NCBI GenBank assembly: GCA_963802005.1
Contig: CAWDGX010000006.1
Coordinates: forward strand, 186,001 to 250,000
From: IGN2 sp963802005
GTDB taxonomy: Bacteria; Bacteroidota; Ignavibacteria; Ignavibacteriales; Ignavibacteriaceae
Length of the DNA stretch: 64,000 bases
Direction of reading: 5' to 3'
Shown here in pieces: positions 47,611 to 57,824 of the stretch (positions are counted from its first letter, which is position 1; the number at the start of each line of letters is the position of its first letter). Both the position numbers and the translations under genes were made by a program. The notes under the pieces are model-generated. The model had not been told where the DNA came from and did no database searches. It worked only from the letters and a program-made list of their open reading frames with translations.

Positions 47611-50508
47611 ATGAAATATTACAACAAACCTTGCTTAACATTGATTATTTTATTAGTAGCAATTTTTATAGCTCCATTGAGCACAGTCGCTCAACAAGAA
47701 ACTTCATTTCAATATGTATCACCAAAACCTAATTCAATAATGGTCTCGAATGAGACTAATATTATCCTTAGACATGTAAATAAACTGCAGGGATCCACAA
47801 TCATACAAAATTTAATTACCGTTGTTGGCTCTGTAAGTGGAATTCACACTGGTAAATTTCTATTAACAGACGATGATCAAACCATTGTTTTTAATCCGCA
47901 CAAACCATTTCAGTATAATGAGGTTGTAACTGTTTCAGTTGGGCGAGGAATAAGGACACTTACAAACTCTGAAGTGCCCGAATATTCATTTAGTTTCAAA
48001 ACTGAAACTGAGGGAATCACACAGATTTATGACGGAGTGTTTGATGAGGAAATAACAGCTATGCAAAACCTTTCTAATAATCCAGGAGGGAGGGACGTAC
48101 TTTTAGATACTCTTCCGCCACCTCCAATAACAATCGATTCTCTCAATAATCCCGGTGCAGGCTATATTTTTATGGCAACCTGGGATCGAAATCTGCCTCA
48201 TCAATATGGTAATTTTATTTTTATCCTTGATAGTGTTGGACATATAATAGACTCTGTAAGAGTTAATGGTGCACCGTACGATTTTCAAATTCAGCCAAAT
48301 GGTCTTTTGTCCTATGCATTGGGTGACTTCATTAGTAATGTCCCCGGTCCTGGAGAGGAATTACAGCACATCGTACTTGATACTACACTTGCAGTTGTAG
48401 ATAGTTTTAAAATGAAAAATGGTTATGCTACCGACTTCCACGAATTCCTGATGCTACCTAATGGACATGTTATGATGATGTCGTATCATACAATTATATT
48501 CGATATGAGTACGATCGTACCAGGTGGGCAAACAAATTGTTCTCTGGTAATTAATGTTATCCAGGAGCAGGATAAAGACCGGAATGTAGTATTTGAATGG
48601 CGAAATATCGATTATATTCCTATCACTGATAGTGATTTAGATTTGACAGGAAACAGAATTAATTATGGAACTCTTAATGGTTTTGATATTGATGATGATG
48701 GAAATATTCTTGCTTCGTTTAGAAATCACAGTGAAATTATGAAGATAAGCAGAGCGACCGGAGAAGTTATTTGGAGAATGGGTTCACCACGCAGTGAATT
48801 TACTTATGTTGGGGAACATGAAGAAAATGCACCATACTATCATGCTCGCCAACATAATATTCGCAGACTTCCAAACGGAAATATATCATTGTTTGACAAC
48901 GGCGAGTTCCATCAGCCTCCATATTCCCGTGGTGTTGAATATGCTCTGGATGAAGTAAATAAAGTTGTGACTTTAGTCTCAGAAGTAAGGTATCCAAATG
49001 GAAATATTTTCTGTGCGACTGCAGGAAATGCACAACGCCTCGCTAACGGAGGTTGGTTTATCGGTTACGGAGTTCCGCACCCACAGCACGTAAAGCGTAA
49101 TGCCGTGGAATATCATCCGGATGGAACTATTGCACTTGAGCTTTCGTTACCAAGTGGTATACTGGCCTATCGTGTTTACAAGCTACCCTGGAAAGGATTG
49201 ATTAAAAGACCTTCTGTTACACATTTTGACTTGATCGAAGGATTTACTTATACTTTCAATGATTCCATAAATGCCTTCTTTACTGATGTGACGATCAAGT
49301 ACGTTGAACTGACTGCCTACGGTTACAATGAAGCAACTATCACGCGTCTTCCCTTTGGACCGGTTCAAGCTGAATTTAATAAGGATGTAAACATAGTATA
49401 TCCCGTTTCAGTTTTATATGAAAACATTGGAATATTCTCACATACCTCTGAAATAAGCATCAATCTTTCAAAATATCCGGAAATAAAACACCCGGGAAGA
49501 ACATCATTTTTTATTCGAACAACCCCTAATCAAGGCATTTTCACAATGTTGCCCACTACTTACGATAGTTTATCCAACAAACTGATTGCTACTACATCAG
49601 ATTTTGGAGAGATAGTTTTTGGCGAGATTGATGGTATTAATAGTGCCAATGTTCCTATTCTTTATGAACCTGCTAATAATAAAAAAGTTCTTCCCCTCGA
49701 TTCTTTAGCATTGCGCTGGACAGGCCAAGGCTATTATGAAATGTTCCAATTACAAGTTTTCTCAGATAGTCTATTTGCTGATTCCGTAATCGATACAACT
49801 ATTAATTCTTCTTTTTTCATTCTTGAAAATCTTACAAATCATTCAATTTATTTTTGGCGAGTTCGCTCGATTTTGGGTTCAGAAGTTAGCCCTTGGTCAT
49901 CAATTTGGAGTTTTGAGGTGACAGATGCTTTTGTAAATATGGTTTCACCCAATGGCGGCGAAGCCTGGTCTATGGGCTCAGAAAATATTATTCGTTGGGA
50001 AACTAATATAACAGATTCGGTCAGACTCGATTTGCTTTACGGACAGCAAATTCTTAATACACTAGATACAACATTTGGGTATCCAAGTGCTTATAGATGG
50101 ATGATTCCAACTAATCTTTCCCCCGATACTTCTTACAAAATTATTATAACAAGCATTAAAGATCCTTCAATAATTGATACAAGTAATGCATCTTTTTCAA
50201 TTATTCCCCCAAGTGGTATTGAAACAGGAAATTCTGAAATTCCGGATGATTATGATCTTTCTCAAAATTATCCTAATCCCTTCAATCCCAGCACAATAAT
50301 TACTTACCAATTACCTAAAAGCGGATTTGTATCATTAAAAGTTTTTGATGTTTTGGGAAATGAAGTTGCAAAGTTAGTTGATGAAAATAAACAATCAGGA
50401 AGTTATGAGGTTGTTTTTAATGCTTCCAATTTACCTAGCGGTGTTTATTTCTACACTCTAAACACAGGTGATTTTGTTAGCACAAAAAAGATGTTATTGA
50501 TTAAATAA
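47611..50508 (+). CDS. Arylsulfotransferase (ASST)-like T9SS-secreted protein, large
   Basis: 965 aa, intact. Signal peptide LIILLVAIFIAPLSTVAQ. An SbsA-type Ig-like domain lies at about residues 30-125. An ASST-type propeller follows (about 180-530): ATDFHEFLMLPNGHVMMMSY, FEWRNIDYIPITDSD, NGFDIDDDGNILASFRNHSE, YHARQHNIRRLPNGNISLFDNG. Fibronectin/Ig-like modules (HSIYFWRVRSILGSEVSPWS; SPNGGEAWSMGSENIIRWE) precede the sorting domain QNYPNPFNPSTIITYQL. The repeated D/H/H positions resemble ASST. With the neighbour upstream it makes a pair of secreted ASST-like enzymes; substrate unknown. Confidence 0.87.
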   Translation: MKYYNKPCLTLIILLVAIFIAPLSTVAQQETSFQYVSPKPNSIMVSNETNIILRHVNKLQGSTIIQNLITVVGSVSGIHTGKFLLTDDDQTIVFNPHKPFQYNEVVTVSVGRGIRTLTNSEVPEYSFSFKTETEGITQIYDGVFDEEITAMQNLSNNPGGRDVLLDTLPPPPITIDSLNNPGAGYIFMATWDRNLPHQYGNFIFILDSVGHIIDSVRVNGAPYDFQIQPNGLLSYALGDFISNVPGPGEELQHIVLDTTLAVVDSFKMKNGYATDFHEFLMLPNGHVMMMSYHTIIFDMSTIVPGGQTNCSLVINVIQEQDKDRNVVFEWRNIDYIPITDSDLDLTGNRINYGTLNGFDIDDDGNILASFRNHSEIMKISRATGEVIWRMGSPRSEFTYVGEHEENAPYYHARQHNIRRLPNGNISLFDNGEFHQPPYSRGVEYALDEVNKVVTLVSEVRYPNGNIFCATAGNAQRLANGGWFIGYGVPHPQHVKRNAVEYHPDGTIALELSLPSGILAYRVYKLPWKGLIKRPSVTHFDLIEGFTYTFNDSINAFFTDVTIKYVELTAYGYNEATITRLPFGPVQAEFNKDVNIVYPVSVLYENIGIFSHTSEISINLSKYPEIKHPGRTSFFIRTTPNQGIFTMLPTTYDSLSNKLIATTSDFGEIVFGEIDGINSANVPILYEPANNKKVLPLDSLALRWTGQGYYEMFQLQVFSDSLFADSVIDTTINSSFFILENLTNHSIYFWRVRSILGSEVSPWSSIWSFEVTDAFVNMVSPNGGEAWSMGSENIIRWETNITDSVRLDLLYGQQILNTLDTTFGYPSAYRWMIPTNLSPDTSYKIIITSIKDPSIIDTSNASFSIIPPSGIETGNSEIPDDYDLSQNYPNPFNPSTIITYQLPKSGFVSLKVFDVLGNEVAKLVDENKQSGSYEVVFNASNLPSGVYFYTLNTGDFVSTKKMLLIK

Positions 50509-50536
50509 AGTTTGCTGTTCAAATAATTTAATAATT

Positions 50537-50577
50537 AATGCCATCCTTAAATAACCTGGATGGCATTTTTATTTTAA
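50537..50577 (+). terminator. Intrinsic terminator after the large ASST-like gene
   Basis: Perfect 10-bp stem AATGCCATCC (50537-50546) and GGATGGCATT (50558-50567), 11-nt loop, then TTTATTTTAA. May also serve the convergent DUF3365 gene. Confidence 0.88.
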
Positions 50578-50581
50578 GAAT

Positions 50582-51166
50582 TTATTCAACTACTTTTTTA
50601 ACCGAAACAGCTCCCCTTAATTCACCTATACTATATCCAATTGCTTTATCGCCAGGATATTTTAATGCTATGAGTTCTTTTACTTCAGGCAATATTTCAT
50701 TCTCGCTTCCATGGCAATTGAGGCATTCAGCTTGAATTAAAATTGGCTTAAGATAGCGTGAATATTTAAACTCACCTTCTTTTACAATTTCAAAATGTTC
50801 TGTCTTGTCATTCAACTCATTGTTTTGCCTGAGAAGTTCAAACTTGTTCAGAATCTCTTTTTCAAAATCATCGGGATAGTTGTTTTCATTTCTGTTATTA
50901 AAAGAGACTCGCCTTATAAACACACCCTTTTTAATGCCATAATTATTAGTAAGAACCTGAGCTGTATCAGAACATATTGATACTGCCTCTACAACACCAT
51001 TGGTTTGTATCTGGTTGATTAGAACACCCTTGAGGCTTTTCATAAACTCCATAGAAGTTGCTCTCATCCCAACTACCTGATCTTCGCTGATTTCCACTTT
51101 ATTTTCGGAACAGCTGATAAGTGATAACAAAAAAAATAATACTATTGTGCCACTAAAGTATTTCAT
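50582..51166 (-). CDS. DUF3365 (Tll0287-like) c-type haem-binding lipoprotein
   Basis: 194 aa, intact. Lipobox LISC at about residue 19. The family motif CLNCHG (Cys148, Cys151, His152) in ILIQAECLNCHGSENEI binds c-type haem. The preceding sensor-like alpha/beta domain (GVVEAVSICSDTAQVL ... FIRRVSFNNRNENNYP) is typical of DUF3365, which also occurs as the sensory part of signalling proteins. Here no kinase follows, so it is a free-standing periplasmic haem protein, perhaps for redox sensing or electron transfer. Confidence 0.88.
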   Translation of the reverse strand: MKYFSGTIVLFFLLSLISCSENKVEISEDQVVGMRATSMEFMKSLKGVLINQIQTNGVVEAVSICSDTAQVLTNNYGIKKGVFIRRVSFNNRNENNYPDDFEKEILNKFELLRQNNELNDKTEHFEIVKEGEFKYSRYLKPILIQAECLNCHGSENEILPEVKELIALKYPGDKAIGYSIGELRGAVSVKKVVE

Positions 51167-51287
51167 AATTATAATCTCCTGTTTTTACAAACATAATTAG
51201 TGTTTTTGTATAACTCAATCTTTTAAGAATAAAAATATCTTTATCAGAATATTATTAACTTTGATTTGAACAATAATCACTATTTCA

Positions 51288-52601
51288 GTGACTGACTCTT
51301 CAGCTCAACTCACATATAAAAAGATTTTTTACTTCTGGCTGCCGCTTGCTGCTACGTGGATTATGATGTCTATCGAAGGACCATTCCTCGCAGCACTTAT
51401 TGCTCGTTCCACAGAATCAAAATTTAATCTTGCTGCCTACGGTGTTGCTTATTCTTTCGCTTTGATCATCGAGGCACCGATTATTATGATAATGAGTGCA
51501 TCGATTGCTTTGGTGAAAGATAGTCAATCATTTTTCAAACTCAGAAACTTTACTTTTTCGGCAAATGGCGTAATCACATTGATAATGTTTATAGTTATTA
51601 CTCCCTCGATATTCTATTTTATTACCGAAGACTTGATTGGTTTGCCAGACGGAGTTTCAAGATTAACACACATTGCTACAATAATTTTAATTCCGTGGCC
51701 TGCAGCAATCGGTTACCGCCGTTTTTACCAGGGATTGCTAATTAAAAATAACTTAACCAGAAGAGTCGCGTATGGAACGATCGTCCGGTTATTATCTATG
51801 TCTGCTTGTGCGACTTTGCTATTCTTATCGGGAATTGGTGAAGGAGTAATTGTTGGAGCTACTTCACTCTCTTTCGCTGTTATAATGGAAGCAATAGCAG
51901 TTAGATTTATGGTACAATCAACCATTAAGAAAATTAAATCTGATGATTCCACTTCAGCACAACCGCTGACTTACAAAGAAATTCACAAGTTTTATTATCC
52001 CCTGGCCCTGACATCACTAATTGGGTTAGGTGTTCAGCCATTGGTTACTTTTTTTGTGGGGCAAAGTAGAATGGCACTTGAATCTCTTGCAGTTCTCCCC
52101 GTTGTTACATCGTTTGTGTTTATTTTTAGAGCGCTCGGATTATCTTATCAGGAAGTTATAATCGCACTTATGGGTGAAAAGAAAGAAGGACTCAAGCCAC
52201 TATTAAAATTTGCAATATACCTATCCATAATTCTGGTTACTGTTTTAGCATTGTTTGCTTTTACACCCTTGGCCGATTTTTGGTTTGTTACTGTTTCAGG
52301 TTTAAGTGGATCACTTTCGGAGTTTGCTCAATTACCTTTGATGATAATGTTTTTCTTCCCAGCTTTAACTGTATTAATAAGCATTCAAAGGGGAATATTG
52401 GTTTCAGATAAAAACACTAAGCCTGTTACGATGGGAACGACCACTGAATTTTTAATCATCGTGGTTGCGCTAATTTTTCTCATAAACTATTTAGATCTTG
52501 TGGGTGCCGTGGCTGCAACAATTGCCTTCGTGGCCGGACGGCTGGCAGCTAATATCTATTTGATGAATTCTACTTCTCGTTCGTTGAAATATACTAACTA
52601 A
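51288..52601 (+). CDS. MATE/MOP-superfamily-like membrane transporter (ANKH-like)
   Basis: 437 aa, intact, GTG start, about 12 predicted transmembrane helices. The first half (FYFWLPLAATWIMMSIEGPFLAALIARS, FALIIEAPIIMIMSASIAL) and the second (FYYPLALTSLIGLGVQPLVTFFVG) are internally similar, as in MOP flippases. A membrane-embedded 'E-x-P' and the phrase WPAAIGYRRFYQGLLI suggest the ANKH/MATE-like branch, where substrates range from citrate/ATP to drugs. No partner gene identifies the cargo. It stands alone on the plus strand. Confidence 0.65.
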   Translation: MTDSSAQLTYKKIFYFWLPLAATWIMMSIEGPFLAALIARSTESKFNLAAYGVAYSFALIIEAPIIMIMSASIALVKDSQSFFKLRNFTFSANGVITLIMFIVITPSIFYFITEDLIGLPDGVSRLTHIATIILIPWPAAIGYRRFYQGLLIKNNLTRRVAYGTIVRLLSMSACATLLFLSGIGEGVIVGATSLSFAVIMEAIAVRFMVQSTIKKIKSDDSTSAQPLTYKEIHKFYYPLALTSLIGLGVQPLVTFFVGQSRMALESLAVLPVVTSFVFIFRALGLSYQEVIIALMGEKKEGLKPLLKFAIYLSIILVTVLALFAFTPLADFWFVTVSGLSGSLSEFAQLPLMIMFFFPALTVLISIQRGILVSDKNTKPVTMGTTTEFLIIVVALIFLINYLDLVGAVAATIAFVAGRLAANIYLMNSTSRSLKYTN

Positions 52602-52710
52602 AAAACAGGCGGCTGAAATGTAATCGTGAGCCTCTCCACTCCCGGGTTTGTATCCCCCAGGTTTCCATTAGAAATTTGGATTTGCTTTATGTTAAGAATT
52701 TTAAAAATAA

Positions 52711-52739
52711 TCCCATGCGACTCAGTGAGTCGCATGGGA
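52711..52739 (-). terminator. Strong terminator hairpin at the end of the receptor/PorV operon
   Basis: A near-perfect hairpin (arms TCCCATGCGACTCA and TGAGTCGCATGGGA). On the minus strand it is followed by TTATTTTTAA, so it terminates the minus-strand operon 36 bases after the PorV-like stop. The plus strand may be terminated less well. Confidence 0.85.
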
Positions 52740-52774
52740 AAGAAGTGTTCTAATTACTCTTCAGAAGGAATTGG

Positions 52775-53813
52775 TTAGAAACCTAATGTAAGAGCAAATA
52801 CATTATTGCCATCGAAGAATTGAGCATACCTGTAAGCATAGTCAACCTTTACACTAAACCCATCAGCAACATAATTAAACCCAGCACCGGCAGTGAATCC
52901 ATACAGATAATTACTCTCATCAAAACTATCTCCGGCATTGGAAGCGAACTGGTAACCAGCTCTTACAAAGAACATATTATTATAACCGTACTCTGTTCCC
53001 AATTTCCATTCGTCTGGTGAGAAGTTATTATTCATATAAATACCGGTAAACTCCAAGAGAATTTTGCGCATCAAGGGGTTTTTTATAGCCCGCAGCTAAT
53101 TGAAAATTGAATGGCATTTCAAATGCCGCTGAATTGACTGAATAGTAACGATTTACGTTGTAAGGCGGTTCTGAAACTACCTGGTATAATCCTGTGCCAC
53201 CAAATGTCATTTCGGTTCCGAAGTTTTTAGCAACAACTCCGATACTTAATCCGTTGATGTCTGCGAGATTATTATAGATAACTCCAAAGTCAAATGATAC
53301 ACCACTTGCACTTACTTCAGCTAAAGTCTCTGTAACATAATTTACAGTTAAACCAACTGAAATCGCATCAGTCAACATTCTGGAATACGATATACCCGCA
53401 ACTAACTCAGTAGGTGAAAATGTTTCGCCTGTTCCATCTGGGTTAGATGTTGTTGTTACGGCAATGTTTCCGATTGACAATGATTTGACAGATAAGGAAA
53501 GAACGCCGAAACCTTCGAAGTTAGCAGCAACTGCGCCGTATGAAACACCGATATCTGCAATGTAATCCATATAAGAGAACAGCACATCTGCATTGTTAGT
53601 CATATGAGATACACCTGCAGGGTTCCAGAATAATGCTTCAACTCCTGAAGCTGTTACAAGATTAGATTCACCCATTGCTATACCACGAGGACCAACAGGA
53701 ATTAAAAGCTGGGATGCACCGGCCGTACCTGTACGACTTCCTCCTCCGGCAAAAGCACTGCTAGTTGCCAATAGCAGGATGATGACCGAAATTAACTTAA
53801 ATATTTTGTTCAT
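52775..53813 (-). CDS. PorV/PorQ family outer-membrane protein, frameshifted
   Basis: FadL-like barrel. In T9SS bacteria PorV shuttles sorting-domain cargo to the cell-surface attachment complex. Signal peptide IISVIILLLATSSAFA; AAGGAGT 4 bases before the ATG. The mature start GASQLLIPVGPRGIAMGES and EALFWNPAGVSHM is the PorV family signature. A break near 53075 splits the barrel; the last strands (GYQFASNAGDSF ... GNNVFALTLGF) are in another frame. Joined length about 345 aa. It is last in an operon after the TonB-dependent receptor and the giant secreted protein. Confidence 0.85.
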
Positions 53814-53846
53814 TTTTACTCCTTGCTTTAAACTTTTTACTTTTAA

Positions 53847-56800
53847 TTAGAATCTATCAAGAACTTGATCTTCTTGAATGATTGCTACTTTAAGTACCTT
53901 TGTTGTTCCCAGTTCAGGCATTTCAATGTATACTATATACAAACCGCTTGCAACCGGTAATCCGTTTTCATTATTTAGATCCCAATACATAAATTGTCCC
54001 TGATCTTGTTTTTCAAGGGACCTTACTAATACACCAGCAAGGTTAAAGATCCTCATATTCGCCTGTGTTGGTAAATGATTGAATGTTACGAAGCGATTGT
54101 ATTTGTTTATTTCCTCAGAACTAAATCCATAATATGGATTTGGGAATACATTTATTTCACTAGTCTGATCCTGGGCTAGTGAGCTGGAGTACGCTGAAGC
54201 AATTGTGCTAAATGAATAGGTATCAGTGCCAATAACAATTGGATTAGCATAAGTTATCTTTACAACTGCATCAAGACCATAATTGGTACCATAATGAACC
54301 GTAACCCAGGTTGCGGGGTCATTAAACTGATCTGGTCCGCCATCAACCTGAATAACCTGGTTTGAATCATACGGTGAGTTAACTATAATTGCATACATTC
54401 TTTGAACAGGATTCCACGCATAGAACGGTCTCTCGGTACCATCACGCTCACGATCTCTGAATGTCATGTTAACCTGGAACTCATTTTCCGGATCATCTAC
54501 ATTCCAAATCTCAAATGGAATTCTGATTAAGAATGGCTCAGCAGTCCCAGGACTTGGATTCATAGGATGGTCTGCTAGCGCTCCACCACTTATCATTCTG
54601 AATACAGTTGCCCACTGACCACCGCTGGTAACTTCAAAAATTCCAGGTGAGGTTTCTTCATAAATGCCTGTAAACCGGTATTCATAATCCTGCTGCAAAT
54701 CAGCAAGTTCATCAGTACCTACTCCAAAGTTATCGATTGCCTTACTGCTGATAGTTCCACCAAATATGGTATAGTTCTGTATATCGAGATCATCGGCGCT
54801 ACTGTTGCTGGTCAATGTTGTTGTACCTGTTGGGTCCTCAACTAAGTCTACTGAGAAGAAGTTTATTGGAGCTACAAAACCAACATCAACATTCATCTGG
54901 AATCCATCTACAACCGGCATAGCGTCAAGACCAATATCTATTGAGGATAGAGGCAAATCGCTCCGAGGAGGCCAACGATCTGTTCCACCATATACGGATT
55001 GGTTTTCAAGCGTCAACGTTCCTGCTGTAGTGTTTTGAAGATTCCACAATTCTGCAGTTCTTGATTCAAAACCAATTTCATCAACAGTTGTAGTTCCTGT
55101 TTCATTTTGACCACCGGCATATCCATCATCGTGTGCTATCCAATCAACTGAAAGTGGTAGTGGGGTTTCAGAACTTACTCTAACAACCCAAGCTTCACCG
55201 CCTTCGTGAAATATTCCGCCCTGTGTTTGAGAGTTGTCCGTGATGCCCAGTAACACTGTTGGATTAGCACCACCATTATCCAAAATTACAATTTCTGGAT
55301 CTCCGCCGCCCGCTGTGAACGGAGGAACATCTATAATATTGGTCCCGGCAGGGAATTCTAATGTAACTCCATCAACCCAACCATAATAATGGTGAACTAC
55401 ATCTAAGTAAAAGTTAAGATCATAAGAAGCTGAAGTAGGGCCATATACTGCAGCAATATCAATTGTAGTTCCTGTTAAAGTATCCGGGTCGTTCGGGTTA
55501 TATTTCCTCGATACCGTTCCACCAGGAATCCAAAATCCCTCTTCATTTCTAATTTGCTGTTGTGATGAGAAAAACACCTGGTAATTATCTCCTGTTGTAG
55601 CTGTTGGATCAACTATAGTAGCTGTCACAATTCCATCAGCAGTACCTTCATGTGTAATTTCCAATTCAGAACCGTTTCCTTCACCTAATGTTACACCAGG
55701 GTCATTACTGCTGCGGAATAAGTGTAAAAATTCTTAATGGATTTTCCAGGTTATTTGGAACTATTCCAAATTCACTGTTGTAGTTGTAAGCAGTAACAGC
55801 AAAATAATATCTATTACCGTTTACTAAGGGAACCTGTTTAATAGCATCTTCGGTAATAGATAGGAATCGTTTTACTCCAACATCGTTTCCGAATTGAACC
55901 GGAAGTACAACCACTGAACCAGTTGATGGATCAAAAACAAGGTCGTTAATTTTTCCAACACCATCAATAATGTCATATGTTGCGATCCTAATACCTTCAC
56001 TCGGTGAAGATGAGGCAGTAGGTAATTGATAGACATTATATCCCTGGAATTTATATCCTTTTGAATCTGAGTTTTCAGTTAACTGAACTCTTGCATTGTC
56101 CTTTGACCAATCAAGCACTATTTCTTCATCAAGCTCTGCAACTGTAACTACGGGTGCTGGTGGAGGTAGCGGCAGATCAAAGAAGTTATCGTAAGCAACC
56201 TGTGCAACCTGATCATAGAATTTCATAAGAGAAACTGCTGATAAACGGTCAACACCAGTAACAGCTCCTGCAAGTATTTCTGCAACTACTACTTCCTGCG
56301 TATCTCCCGGAGCCATTGTGAAAGGACCGGAAGCCATTCCTATTCTTCTATCAGCATACGCAAACTGCTGACCATCAATCCAATCCACCCCTGGTACCGG
56401 ATTAACCGGATCACCTGGCAATGTAAAAGGTGTCTGTTGACCAGTAAATGGATTAATGAATGGTTCGTTTGTCAAGCCTATTCTTCCTTGCATAAATCGA
56501 TACCATCTTACTGCACCTTGATCATAAGAACCTTGTACCGGATCTGTTAATGTTGGATCCTGGTTTATATAATAATACGCAGCTGTCATTGGCAGGTTAA
56601 TGAAACCCGGGCCAATTCTTTCATTTTTAAAAATTGCATAATCATCTGCATCATCAACGCCATTTTTATTTAAGTCTTGGCCAGCAATTCCAACAACCTT
56701 AGGACCCTGGAAAAAGTCAAAGCCGACTGCCGGACAAGTGCCGCCGTAAATTGCATCCTGCCCTTGACCGTTATAAGCGTAAGAAACACTTAGCACAGTA

Positions 56801-57791
56801 TCACAACCAGCGTAATCGTCTCCGGAATCTCCTACGTCAGGATCGGACCACATTGAAACATACATTGAGTCGAATGTTCGTGGATTAACACCCTGAAGTA
56901 TATCGGTCTTGTTAATTAAAAGATATCTTCTAAAGAACATATTACCGAGTGCACCGGTTTGAGCATATCCCCATATTGTGCACTGCTGCTCTAATCCCAT
57001 CGGCTGTGTTCCATACATAAAGCTTGTTCTTGACTCAGCCTGATCATTAGCAACAAACCAAATTGTTTGATCGGCTCCAGGTACACCGGGAACATCCTGA
57101 AAGATGGTATCAGGTGGTTGTGGTGCAGGATTTTCAATAATTTGATACATTCCATATATTCCGTCACCATTAGGATCGGGAGAATAAACTCCATCTCCGT
57201 TAATATCTGCATATGGAGCTCCTATATCTGCAGGCCATTCTTCCCAGTCTAGATCATATTGAGCTCTAATAGCTTCTTCTGTATTTTGCTCATCCACGAC
57301 TTCAGGAGAAAGATCGACGATTGGGATTTCCGTACCAGTAGCATCCACTCCTCCATAATATATATCGGGACGAACGCGCCAAATTCTTACTCTAGGATCA
57401 TCTTCAGGATTTACATTTCCGGATCGGCATCAATCCAACCGGACTGTAATCCTTCCCTGTAAACTGTGCCGCCAACGTGCGGATCTAGTTCATTTGGGTC
57501 ATTAACATTTGCGGCCCAAAGAAATCCTGACTGGTAAACAGCAGTTTGACCACTACCTTTGGGATATACAAGTCCAGATGAAGCCTGACCTGCATCGATA
57601 TCTGTTACGCCAGTATTTTTAATCAATGTTGAAATAAAATTAATGTTCATGTAAGCCCTGATAGGATTACCAGGCTTTTGTAGTGTATTACTACCATTAC
57701 CTTTGTCTCCACCCTCAGCATAAATGTTGCTTAGCGTGAGAAGACTTCCAAGCAAGAGCAGTAAAAAGAATTTTATTGTTTTTGAATTCAT
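53847..57791 (-). CDS. Large secreted protein with variant T9SS-like C-terminal domain, frameshifted
   Basis: About 1315 aa. Start ATG 57791 (MNSKTIKFFLLLLLGSLL) is chosen because GGAG precedes it and the signal begins there. The body has calcium-loop-like ADINGDGVYSPDPNGDG, a fibronectin-like region (APVVTVAELDEEIVLDWSKD ... YNVYQL) and a long beta-rich section. The end VFPNPYYGFSSEEINKYNRF ... GLPVASGLYIVYIEM is a relative of the T9SS domain with N-P-Y instead of N-P-F-N-P. Breaks lie near 57380 and 55690. It sits between the TonB receptor and PorV-like genes. Function unknown; a surface structural or ligand-binding role is inferred. Confidence 0.75.
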
Positions 57792-57824
57792 ATTATAAAC
57801 TCCTTTTTTCATCAGGTTGAAATT

